This document shows, one piece after another, positions 55,119-64,000 of a DNA stretch of 64,000 nt; the stretch's first letter is position 1; the number at the start of each line of letters is the position of its first letter. Origin of the DNA: Cervus elaphus (taxonomy: Eukaryota > Chordata > Mammalia > Artiodactyla > Cervidae); assembly GCF_910594005.1 (NCBI RefSeq), contig NC_057826.1, positions 79,217,163 to 79,281,162 on the forward strand. Direction: 5' to 3'. A program made the translations under genes and the position numbers. The notes under the pieces are model-generated. The model made no database searches. It was not told where the DNA came from and saw only the letters and a program-made list of their open reading frames with translations.

Positions 55119-55960
55119 ATTTTTTAAATTTTTATGGAAATATAGTAGATTTACAATATTGTATACATTTCAGGTATACAGTACAGTGATACAGCTATAT
55201 ATGCTTATTTACATGTATTGTGTCTTCTATTTTTACATTCTCTTCCATTATGGATCATTATAAGATATTGATTATATTTCCCTGTGCTATACAGTAGGTT
55301 CTTGTTGGTTATCTATTTTATGTATTTGTTGCTATTCAGTCGCTAAGTCATGTCTAACTCTTTGCAACCCCATGGACTGCAGCACGCCAGGCTTCCCTGT
55401 CCTTCACTACCTCCCAGAGTTTGCTCAAATTCTTGTCCATTGTGTTGATGATGCCATCCAACCATCTCATCTTCTGTCACCCCCTTCTCCTCTTGCCCTT
55501 AATCTTTTCCAGTGTCAGAGTCTTTTCCAATGATTGTCTTTTCCCAACAGGTGGCCAAAGTACTGGAGCTTCAACTTCAGCATCAGTCCTTTCAAAGAAT
55601 ATTCAAGGTTGATTTCCTTTAGGATTAATTGGTTTGATATTTTTGCAGTTGAAAGCCTTCTCAAGAGTCCTCTCCAGCACCACAGTTCAAAAGCATCAAC
55701 TCTTTGGCATTTGGCACTTCAGCACTCTTTATGGTCCAACTCTCACATCCATACATAACTACTGGAAAAACCATAGTTTGACTATGCAGAACTTTGTCAG
55801 CAAAGTGATGTCTCTGCTTTTTAATACATTGTCTAGGTTTGTCATAGCTTTCCTCCCAAGGAGCAAACATCTTCTAATTTCATGACTGCATTTTATGTAT
55901 AGTGGTGTTCTTTAATCCCAAACTCCTAATTTATCCTTCTCCCCTCCTCTAAAAAAATTC
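55119..55960 (-). repeat. Artiodactyl L1 3' UTR, antisense, split by BovB
   Basis: 55119-55325 ('atagtagatttacaatattg', 'ttccctgtgctatacagtag', 'cttgttggttatctatttta') and 55890-55960 ('cccaaactcctaatttatcc') join across the BovB insertion. Confidence 0.75.
55326..55889 (-). mobile_element. BovB LINE, 5'-truncated, with target duplication
   Basis: The reversed 3' end 'tgttgctattcagtcgctaa' starts the element. 'ccagcaccacagttcaaaag' and 'gtctctgctttttaatacat' lie inside. It is 564 bp with several frameshifts, so no frame longer than 83 codons remains on either strand. Flanked by 'attttatgtat' at 55315-55325 and 55890-55900. Confidence 0.92.
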
Positions 55961-56530
55961 AAAGAAAGAAGATGCCAGCATCAGGAAGGACTTGATCCCC
56001 AGAAGCCATGGACAAGCTTGCCAAGGGAGTTGCTACTTGGACCACTTGAAGCAGCCGAGGGATTCGGAGTTGCCACCACAGCTATCAGCTCCAGGAGGAG
56101 ACACTTGGACCACGATCCATGGCTGGCTACCCCCAGGAAGCTAGGGACTGGGTATTCATAATTCTTTAAAGCCAATAATGACAGTCTTCACGTTATTGGG
56201 TATTTAGGTCCCATTGTATACATTTAAGAGAGTGACATAACAGTTTTATTTCAAAATGAATTTTTAAGTTATGCCAGAAATTATTTCCTTTATAGTGATT
56301 TAAATGTAGATGTTAACTCAAGAATGAATGAGCTCTGAACTAGTTTTTCAGAATCCTTTCCAGCGTTCATGGGCAACAGTGTGGGGACCACAGCTTTCTC
56401 TGGCACCGAGATTACCTTTGCACGTGTGAGAGTGATGCAGACAAGAGAATGCTGGACTTCACGCCAACCAGGTTCAAGCCCCAGGGCCCACAGGCTTGCT
56501 CTCCCACACATGTCATTTGGGTCTCCACTC
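55961..56530. other. Unassigned sequence
   Basis: No family recognised. 'cttggaccac' occurs twice (56037 and 56105). Frames on both strands are short and anonymous. Confidence 0.4.
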
Positions 56531-56541
56531 AGAAGTCACCT

Positions 56542-56798
56542 GGACCTCCCTAGTGGCGCAGTGGACAAGAATCCACTTGCGAATGCAGGAGACACAGGTT
56601 TGATCCCTGATCCGGGAAGATCCTGTATGCCACAGAGCAGCTAAGCTGGTGCTCTGCAACAAGAGAAGCCACCACAATCAGAAGCAGGTTCACCACAAGA
56701 AAGAGCAGCCGCCACTTGCTGAAACTAGAGAAAGCCCATAAAGCAATGACGACCCAGCACATCCAAAAATAAATAAATAAATAAATTTTTTTAAAAAA
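56542..56798 (+). mobile_element. CHR-2-related SINE, long form
   Basis: 'ctccctagtggcgcagtgg', 'gtgctctgcaacaagagaag', 'gctgaaactagagaaagcc' and an (AAAT)n tail. Perfect 11-bp target duplication 'agaagtcacct' at 56531-56541 and 56799-56809. Confidence 0.92.
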
Positions 56799-56809
56799 AG
56801 AAGTCACCT

Positions 56810-57030
56810 CCTCAAAAGCCTTCTCTGACCCCCTTAGAAAGCTGCAAGCCAGTGCCTCCTGCCCTAGATTTTCCTGGCTTAACCCCCCAGCACTTACCTC
56901 TCTACAACATGATGTGTATTTCTTTGTTCACCATCTGCCTCCCCACTAGAAGGTGACCTCCTTGAGGGTCAGACCTGAGTCTCTCTTGTTCTCTGTGGCA
57001 TCTCCTGAGCTTAGGACCATGCCTGTCAGG
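56810..57030 (+). repeat. L2 LINE 3' end
   Basis: 'aagccttctctgaccccctt', 'ctccccactagaaggtgacc', 'tccttgagggtcagacctg' and 'gagcttaggaccatgcctg' follow the L2 3' UTR in order. Confidence 0.65.
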
Positions 57031-57654
57031 GTGAGGTAGACTGGTTCACCCAACATTCCAGCCTCAGGACTTGCCTGATCCTTATAGCTTGGGTTCTATG
57101 GGAGATGATGCTGCCACCAAGCAGACCCCCAGGCAAGACACGGCAGAGAGAAGGGAGGCACAGTCACCACCGCAAATAACAAGCAACTCGCAGCCCTGCT
57201 TAATGAAGCTCAGGGACAGAGCAGCACAGTTGCAGCCCCCACCTCACTTCTGCTTTCCTAGCTCTTAAAAAGTCTTCATAGACCCAACACAGTTTGAAAA
57301 CTATGAGATAGAGAATGTTTTAGGCATAAACAATAGGAATAGGCAATTTTAAGAATGCAAAATAATTTTTAGTTGCTGAGAAAACACAAATAGCGCCAGT
57401 TGTGTTCCAACCGCAGAGCCAGGGGCTGGAGGGGCAGGGCAGGGTCTTAAAGAATAGAATGCTCCTCAGGCGTGTTCTGGCAGAGAAACATGTGAGGCAG
57501 GTGCAGAAAGAGGTCGTTGACATCAGCTGGCAGGGAGGAAAGTGGGAAGCTACCTATTAGATCTGACATAATCTCCATCAGAGACCTCCCCAGGCCAAGT
57601 TCATCAAGAGGGTGACCCGAGAGAGGCCAGCATGTTTTAAGACAGCAACCTAGG
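57031..57654. other. Sequence upstream of the DHRS2-like locus
   Basis: About 0.6 kb with no repeat recognised. No clear promoter (no TATA box at a sensible distance, no CpG island). Any 5' exon or promoter of the old gene would be expected here, but I cannot point to one. Confidence 0.4.
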
Positions 57655-58230
57655 CCTGCTACCCCTCGCAGTTTCTCTCCTGGAGGAGCACCAGCAGCGG
57701 AGACAAGAGCAAAAGGATACCAATCCAGTTAATCAGTCAGGTTACCATGATCACACGGTCCATAGTGGGTAAGAGCCCCTCTGAGGGGTCCATGGGGTAA
57801 TGAGTGACCCTGAGCTACATGCTCCATCCCCTGACTCACCTCATCACTCCCAGTCCTCTCACCATCCATAGGTAGAGAGAGGGCTTATCAGCCCTGGACT
57901 GTGGAGGAATCCAAATGGCAGGGGCAGGGGACCAGGTCTCAGAGAAAGACTAGCCTGAAGAGAGGGGCTCAGCCCCAAGCCGATTTGTCACATTCTCTCC
58001 ACTTCTGCTCCCAGCATCGGCTTCACCATCACCAGGCATCTGTCCCAGGATGGATGGGGCCCATGTGGTGGTCAGCAGCGAGAAGCAAGGGAACGTGGAC
58101 CCGGCGGTGGCAGCGCTGCAAGAGGAGGGCCTGAGCGTGAAGGGCACTGTGTCCCACGTGTGAAGGGCAAGGGCCCAGAACAGCTGATGGCCACTCTGAG
58201 GGAGAGTGGTTATCTCAAAACTATAACTTG

Positions 58231-58367
58231 GGGGAATATCCCCAGGGGCCCAGAGGTTAAGATTCTGCCTTCCAGCATAGGGGGTGTGGGTTGGATCCTT
58301 GGTTGGGGAACTAAGGTACCAATGTGCTGCTAAAAACAAAAAGAATTTAATGTCAAAAAAAACCCCA
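58231..58367 (+). mobile_element. CHR-2-type SINE inside the DHRS2-like locus
   Basis: 'gggcccagaggttaagattc', 'ggatccttggttggggaact' and an A-rich end. The flanking words 'aaaactataacttg' (58217-58230) and 'aaaactataacctt' (58368-58381) are a target duplication with one difference. The insertion lies at or beside an exon remnant. Confidence 0.85.
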
Positions 58368-58491
58368 AAAACTATAACCTTGGGAACACGGAACTTCTGG
58401 GACTGAGATTCTAAAAGATCCACTGGGAAGAGCTTTTAATATTACTCCTCAACATGACTGGTAGAGAACACTCTCAAGCCAAAAAAAGAGA

Positions 58492-59315
58492 TTCAGTTCG
58501 GTTCAGTTCATTCTCTCAGTCGTGTCTGACTCTTTGTGACCCCATGGACTGCAGCACACCAGGCTTCCCTGTCCATCATCAACTCCCAGAGCTTGCTCAA
58601 ACTCATGTCCATTACATCAGTGATGCCATCCAACCATCTCATTCTCTGTCGTCCCTTTCTCCTCCCACCTTCAATCTTTCCCAGCATCAGGGTCTTTTCC
58701 AATGAGTCAGTTCTTCACATCAGGAGGCCAAAGTGTTGGAGTTTCGGCTTCAGCATCAGTCCTTCCAATGAATATTCAGGACTTTAGGATGGACTGGTTG
58801 GATCTCCTTTGCAGTCCAAGGAACTCTCAAGAGTCTTCTCCAACACCACAGTTCAAAAGCATCAATTCTTCAGCACTCAGCTCTCCTTATAGTCCAACTT
58901 TCACATCCATACATGACTACTAGAAAAACCATAGCTTTGACTAGATGAACCTTTGCTAGTAATGTCTCTGCTTTCTAATATACTGTCTAGGTTGGTCACA
59001 GCTTTTCTTCTAAGGAGCAAGTGTCTTTTAATTTCAAGGCTGCAGTCACCATCTGCAGTGATTTTGGAGCCCAAAAAAGTAAAGTCTCTCACTGTTTCCA
59101 TTGTTTCCCCATCTATTGGCCAAGAAGTGATGGGACCAGATGCCATGATATTAGTTTTCTGAATGTTGAGTTTTAAGCCAGCTTTTCCACTCTTCTCTTT
59201 CACTTTCATCAAGAGACTCTTTAGTTCTTCTTCACTTTCTGCCATAAGGGTGGTGTCATCTGTATATCTGAGGTTATTGATATTTCTCCCGGCAATCTTG
59301 ATTCCAGCTTGTGCT
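58492..59315 (-). mobile_element. BovB LINE, 5'-truncated, inside the DHRS2-like locus
   Basis: The reversed 3' end 'ttcagttcggttcagttcat' at 58492 runs to 'attccagcttgtgctt' at 59315. Reading the minus strand, the catalytic YADD stretch is altered near 59260 (the plus strand reads 'catctgtatatctgagg'). The 114-codon frame 59245-58901 covers the following region 'MAESEEELKSLLMKVKEKSG'. Further frame breaks occur at 58790-58900. No target duplication was found. Confidence 0.92.
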
Positions 59316-61124
59316 TGTAGTCTAGAATAAAGGCAAACTTTGGCTATATTTCACAGACGTGTCCACACACGTACTCCTTAATGGATATTGAGCATTCGAG
59401 GGCAGCGTGAAAACTGAAAGGTGGCCCTGGCCCTCAGGATGCTCTTAGAAGACACAGCTGGAGGAAGGCAGGAGAGGACTCTAACCCTGACCTAAGCTCC
59501 TCTTGCTCTCCTTCACTGTCCTCAGTCTCCACTTCTGTTCATGCCCCAGCTGTCTGTACTTGCCCCATTCTTATGTGGCTCATTCACATGTGGCTCCCTT
59601 CTTTCTCTTTCCAGGGGAAGCTCTGTGGTTCTGGTTTCTCCACTGGGGTGTATGCCCAGAAGCTGTAAGTATGAAGTTCTATGGCTTTAGACTCAGAGAC
59701 AGGACACCACTCCATTTGCCAAGAGAAGTGGAGAGGGCCAGCAAGATCCCAGGGCAGGCCATTGCTGGGTGAGGCACATCTCCATAAAATTTGGGTGGGT
59801 GTCTCAGATCTTCCTTCTCCAGAAAGGACACATATGGCAGCCTTTTATTATTTTTTTGATGACATTATCAAAGGTCTCTACAATTGCTGCTGGCGGGATA
59901 TACATAGTCTAGAAATTCAACTGAAACTCTCTCTGAGTTACCATGTATGTCATCTGCTTCCTTTTCTGTTCACAAAAACAAAGGGCCTACAATGTCAGTA
60001 AAACAACCCTGCTGGGATACACCAAGAAGTGGCACCAAACATCTGGGTGAATAGTCTGGTGCCAGGAGTTTTCAGCCAAGTGGTGAGAACCAAGAACAGC
60101 TCCTGCTCCTGCCTCTTTGAGCGCCAGGGTGCCTTCCCCTGCCAGGCCGTGTCCCACAGGGACCTGGACTCTCAGACCTGGACCTGTGGACTCTCTTCTG
60201 AGGTTCTCATCCACAGCCTTTGGGATCAACAGTAGAATCAGGACTTTAGTCCTTTGTGAAGGACCAGCCCAGAGTGTCCTTCATCAGCCCTTTCACAAAG
60301 ACACGGGCCTGTATGATGTGGAGCCCATATGACTCCATCTGTATAAGCAGTGGTGAACTTTTGACTTCTCCTTTAGCTATTTGAGGACTCAGCCTTCTGC
60401 CTCATACAAAGGGACTCCATGAAATACAGAGCAGGCTGTGAGTGAGGCAGTGTCCTTTGTAGATTTGGATTGACATGACCCCAGAAACTTCACGATGGAC
60501 AAAAGATCATATACCATCTCTCTGCAGGCTGTTACCCATTCCTCTTTCTGAGATCTGATGGCTCACCTAGCCCTGGGATGAGTAAAAGTCCCTGAGGAGT
60601 CATGTCTCCACTCATGCAGCCCTCCACTCATCCCCATGGGGGTCAAATTCACAGCATCCCAGAGGAGCCCAGGGCTCACGGGGAGGTGTTATACCTCTCA
60701 GCCCCACTTCTTCTTTCCATGCAGAGTTGGGTGGCCTGAGGACTGTGCAGAACCAGTGTCCTTCCTGTGCTCTCCAGAGGCGGGCTCCATCACTGGCAAG
60801 AACATCATGGTAGCTGGCTTCTCCCCCCACCTCTGAGGGACATGAGCTCAGAGCTCAGGCTTGCCTCTTGATGTGAAGGCTCCATGTGATTCTGTGTTGG
60901 AAAGCCTCTATTAATGATAAGCCTATGTTCCAAATACACACTCTACTTTAAAACCTTCACTGCCAGAAATAATAAAGGACAGCAGAAAAGAGGGCTTGGG
61001 GTATGAAACTACCATTAAAACCAGCTAAAATAATGTCAGCTTTGCCAGAAAATAATATATGTACTTGAGAGTCTAGGTAAAGGGAAGGAGCTAAAGATAG
61101 GAAGGGAGAGGGCTATAAGGAAGG

Positions 61125-61315
61125 AGGAAAATGCATTTTGAGCACACCGGAAAATGCTTTCATGTAGATTATCTCCTAAACATCTCTATGAGCCTGATGT
61201 TTGCGTCTCTAATTAATTCTATGGTTAAGGAAGCCAACATGTAGAGAGACTGAAGGAAAATGCCCTGAAAACACAGAGCTAGACCAAAAGCAATAATTGA
61301 ACCCCGGGCCTTGGC
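61125..61315 (-). repeat. MIR SINE, antisense
   Basis: 'gtagattatctcctaaacat', 'tctatggttaaggaagccaa', 'acacagagctagaccaaaag' and 'ttgaaccccgggcc' follow the reversed MIR over most of its length. Confidence 0.6.
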
Positions 61316-61845
61316 ACAATAGGAAAAGACCGCAACAGAGCCAGAGGTGTCAAGGAGTAAGCTCTCAGGATCCTCATTCTTGCCCAGATCCCCATTCTAA
61401 GCTCTCTGTATTCATACAACTCAGCATTCCACAGACATGGCCAGAGCAGTAACTATGATCTTTCATACAATGAATTTAGCTATTTGGTGCCTGAAAGTCA
61501 GGGACAGCAGCAGACCTTATGGGTATCCCACCCATATCCCCTCGGCCCACACTGAACTCACAGACATCTTCAATGGGCAGTTCCCATACATACTGACTGC
61601 TTCTAACTCAAACACCCGTGTCTCCCTCCCTACGGGCTTTCTCTGGTCACGGTAGTGTGTACTCCGCACAAGAAAGCAGTTACTGTCTGCAGAGCTGCCC
61701 ACCCTAGTAAGGGATGTGAGTTGGAAGATCAGTACCGCAGCTGCTTGTCACCTGGTGGGACAGTGCTGGAACGTGATCTGGAAGGTGTCTCAGAGGGTGC
61801 CCAGCAGTGGGCACCAGCCCACAGTTTAAGAGTAATTTGCTTTTC
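61316..61845. other. Unassigned sequence
   Basis: About 0.5 kb. Frames 61437-61655 and 61655-61864 (plus strand, about 70 codons each) have no known domain. It may be old LTR sequence, but I cannot place it. Confidence 0.35.
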
Positions 61846-62203
61846 AGTGGAGACACAGACCTAGAGAACAGACTTATGGACACAGGGGTGGGGGGAGGAA
61901 GGAGAGGGTGGGATGTGTGAAGACAGTAACGTGGAAACTTACATTACCATATGTGAAATAGATAGCCATGGGAATTTGCTTGTATAACTCAGGGAACTCA
62001 CCGGGCTGGGGCTTGGTAACAACCTAGAGGGGTGGGATGGGGAGGGAGATGAGAGGAAGGTTCAAAGAGGGCAGGGATATATGTATACCTATGGCTGATT
62101 CATGCTGATGTTTGGCAGAAACCAACACAATTCTGTAAAACAATTATCCTTCAATTAAAAAATAAATACATTTAAAATTTAAAAAAAAAGAATCTTCAGA
62201 AAA
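61846..62203 (+). mobile_element. Artiodactyl L1 3' UTR insertion
   Basis: 'gagacacagacctagagaac', 'ctagaggggtgggatgggga', 'aattctgtaaaacaattatc' and an A-rich tail. The similar words 'gagtaatttgct' (about 61831) and 'gagtaacttgct' (about 62204) suggest a target duplication, making this a 5'-truncated insertion. Confidence 0.78.
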
Positions 62204-62884
62204 AGGAGTAACTTGCTCTTAAACACACACTTTACTGGCTCTTCTCCCTTCTCTGTCTCATTCCTTATTCTCTTACTAGTCTCCTTGATTTGTTTTCAGA
62301 GGAAACTACTTACACCCAAATTTTGGTCTGAGGGTCTGCTTTTGGTATAATCCAAACTAAATTCGCGACAAAACCTGTCATCTCACATTTATAAACAAAA
62401 GGCTAAAAATGCAAAAGTCTCATTGAAGCAGCACTATGGCTGAAAATCTTTACCCTAAAGAAGAAGAAGTCAATTATTATTTACAATAAAGCACATATAA
62501 TTGGAATCAGATTACTTTTATTTTGATAGGCACGAAGAGTTACATATCAGGATAGTTGTTGCTTAAAGTTGAGGAGAGATCATCAAGTTTGAAAAGAAAC
62601 AAAGAAAAGTAAGAATTTATGTAAATGACTAACATCAAACCCTTTCTAAGGTTATTAGGGAAGGAGATAATTAACAAGATGGCACCAAGTACTTAAAAGC
62701 TAAGGAGGAGGTAATCCTAGAGAGGTGATACACAGCAGGGACGGAGAATGAGACGCCAGAAACCCTTAAGGGCAACAATGATGTCTTCACATCTTTTCTG
62801 AATCTCTATTTTCTGACTCTGTTCGTGGAGTCACAGAAAATTCCTAGAGGTATCCGCAGCCTATAAAACTGTATACACAGTGAG
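62204..62884. other. Unassigned sequence
   Basis: About 0.7 kb of AT-rich sequence with no gene or family recognised. Confidence 0.4.
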
Positions 62885-63359
62885 GAATCTGGGAAGATGG
62901 CAGAATAGGAAGGACGGGGAATCTATCTGCCCACCTAAATAACAACTGCACCAGAAGAATCTGTCTGATGTAACTATTTTGGAACTCTGGAGTTTATGGA
63001 AGGCTTGCAACTTCCAGGGGAAGACTTGGATAGTAAATTGCAGTTAATTCAGTCAATTTCAGTTTTTAGCACAGTAGCAATTACCAATCTCCTACCCTAA
63101 CCACCTGGTAGGTAGGCAGCTGTGCGTTTGTTCCTCGAGGAGCTTGCCTACAGTTTCCAGGAGCCAGTGTGAGCAAAAAGGGCCCTATCCTCCAAATGTC
63201 AGGGACCAGTGATCTGATTGCTGCTTCTGAACACAGAAGCGTAGACCAAGAGGCAAACAGTCATGGTTATTGCACCTCCTCCCATTATAGCAAGCCTCTC
63301 CCTTTCTGACTGAACAGGTTTCTGGGAGAATTTAAAAGGTGAGGGAGTGCTCTCCACCA

Positions 63360-63464
63360 GGGAATTCTCTGGTGGCCTTTCGGTTAGGATTCTGAGCTTT
63401 CACTGCCGTAGTCTAGGTTCAATCCCTGCTTGGGGAAATGAGATCCTACAAGCCGTGCAGCATG

Positions 63465-63466
<2 letters not shown>
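63360..63466 (+). mobile_element. CHR-2-type SINE, short copy
   Basis: 'gggaattctctggtggcctt', 'ggttcaatccctgcttgggg' and 'gagatcctacaagccgtgc', ending where the TA repeat begins. The microsatellite probably grew from its tail. Confidence 0.8.
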
Positions 63467-63504
<38 letters not shown>

Positions 63505-63508
63505 GTGG

Positions 63509-63543
<35 letters not shown>
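63467..63543. repeat. (TA)n(TG)n(TA)n microsatellite
   Basis: Two long TA runs (about 63467-63505 and 63521-63543) flank a 'tgtgggtgtgtgtgtgta' core. The reading frames over it are low-complexity artefacts. Likely polymorphic in length. Confidence 0.95.
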
Positions 63544-63544
<1 letters not shown>

Positions 63545-64000
63545 CATGTATAAGAATATATATAATAAAAGGCTGACACTCTCCCCTACACAATTCATTT
63601 TTTGTTTTTTTTTGTCCCTCTTTTGGGAGCCTGACATTAAAGACTGAGGACATATACAACTGTGTATATGAGGAAACTTAGAAAGTAACTATGCAAGCCA
63701 AAGGCTCAGAAAAGACCTAAGAAGAACTTTAAGTTTACATCTCAGGCTGATCCTCAGCACAGGGACAGTTTACAATTAAAAAAAAATAAAAAATAAAAAT
63801 AAAAACAGAAAGCCTTGGGGAAAGAGGAGAATATGACTTTCATAGTTTCCACATTATTATATTCAAATATCCAGTATTCAACTACCAAAAAAAAAAAAAA
63901 AAAAAGGCATACAAAGAAACAATAAAGTAGGAGCCATTCAAAGGGAAAAAAATTGGCAGAAACTGAACTTGGAAAAGCCAAGATGGCAGATATACTAGAC

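Larger units (their letters stand above)
57655..60990 (+). pseudogene. DHRS2: DHRS2/DHRS4-like short-chain dehydrogenase, unprocessed pseudogene
   Basis: The family (SDR25C) reduces carbonyl substrates with NAD(P)H. The blocks occur in family order with splice-like borders. Exon 1 (about 57655-57768) covers the first beta strand and ends before 'gtaagag'. Exon 2 (58015 to about 58200) gives 'IGFTITRHLSQDG' then, after a frameshift, 'NVDPAVAALQEEGLSV'. An exon 4 remnant lies at about 58385-58460. Exon 5 (59615-59664) reads 'GSSVVLVS' between 'ccag' and 'gtaagt'. Exon 6 (59984-60082) contains the catalytic YNVSK motif. The last exon (60725-60836) reads 'PEDCAEPVSFLCSPEAG' to a TGA; an AATAAA follows at 60971-60976. 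Damage: a 4-bp duplication near 58050-58057, a TGA at 58161, a frameshift within exon 6, a deletion in exon 5, SINE and BovB insertions, and one exon not found. The C-terminus resembles DHRS2 more than DHRS4. The gene assignment is from recognition; an expressed, non-coding or aberrant transcript is possible. Confidence 0.65.
62885..64000 (+). repeat. L1 5' UTR and start of ORF1, running off the window
   Basis: 'ctgggaagatggcagaatag' at 62889 is the typical start of a mammalian L1 5' UTR. 63900-64000 ('aaaaaggcatacaaagaaac', 'gccaagatggcagatatact') matches the ORF1 leader seen also at 16605. A SINE (63360-63466) and a microsatellite (63467-63543) split it. The element continues beyond the window, so its completeness is unknown. 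Confidence 0.6.

Noticed and set aside
57901..58134. 77-codon frame overlapping the DHRS2-like exon 2
   Set aside because: It reads the exon in the wrong frame; the family match is in another frame, so this frame is not the product.
63384..63659. 91-codon frame rich in Ile-Tyr repeats
   Set aside because: It translates the TA/TG microsatellite and is a low-complexity artefact.
1..64000. Repeated SINE units considered as a CRISPR array or regular tandem system
   Set aside because: Spacing is irregular, both orientations occur, units are about 200 bp with their own target duplications, and the genome is mammalian.

Overview
This window is nuclear DNA from a ruminant, most likely a bovid. Three repeat classes carry that inference: BovB (RTE) retrotransposons, at least 27 copies or fragments of the BovB-dependent Bov-tA SINE, and several CHR-2-type tRNA-Glu SINEs that mark whale/hippo/ruminant genomes. 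The sequence is AT-rich, mammalian and gene-poor. I see no bacterial or phage features, no rRNA or true tRNA genes and no CRISPR array. Almost every long reading frame falls in a retrotransposon or its antisense. The species cannot be settled from the sequence alone.

Layout. 0-13 kb: an old MIR split by a Bov-tA, a 5'-truncated BovB on the minus strand (2153-3059, clean 10-bp target duplication), L1 tails, old L2 and MIR pieces broken by SINEs, a Tigger-type DNA transposon remnant (10072-10359) and the longest BovB copy (10750-12650, plus strand, reverse-transcriptase region). 14-27 kb: ancient L1 bodies, one with ORF1 joined to mid-ORF2, a Tigger1-like element (24403-25091) and a younger L1 interrupted by a minus-strand BovB and a Bov-tA. 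27-36.4 kb: MaLR and ERVL-type LTRs and a decayed ERVL internal segment with a dUTPase-like stretch, possibly remains of one provirus. 38-49 kb: strongly nested L1/SINE clusters, more LTRs, and an L1 (47919-48973) whose 3' end carries an extra ORF2 fragment. 50-57 kb: LTR and L1 ends, another BovB, L2 and CHR-2 pieces.

The only recognisable cellular gene is at 57.65-60.99 kb, plus strand. It is an intron-containing, decayed copy of a DHRS2/DHRS4-type short-chain dehydrogenase. Five exon-like blocks with splice-like borders can be matched to the family. The NAD(P)-binding exon carries a 4-bp duplication and a stop, another exon is frame-shifted, and the last exon (60725-60836) is still open to a natural stop. 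It is best called an unprocessed pseudogene or a badly damaged paralogue, with repeats (a CHR-2 SINE and a BovB) inside it. The window ends inside the 5' part of an L1 (62885 onward).

The sequence does not show a new biological system. The most useful leads are the DHRS2-like locus, the possible retrotransposon 3'-transduction events, the possible ERVL provirus, and unassigned islands such as 47106-47760 and 36399-38356. All family names here come from recognising sequence, not from a database search.
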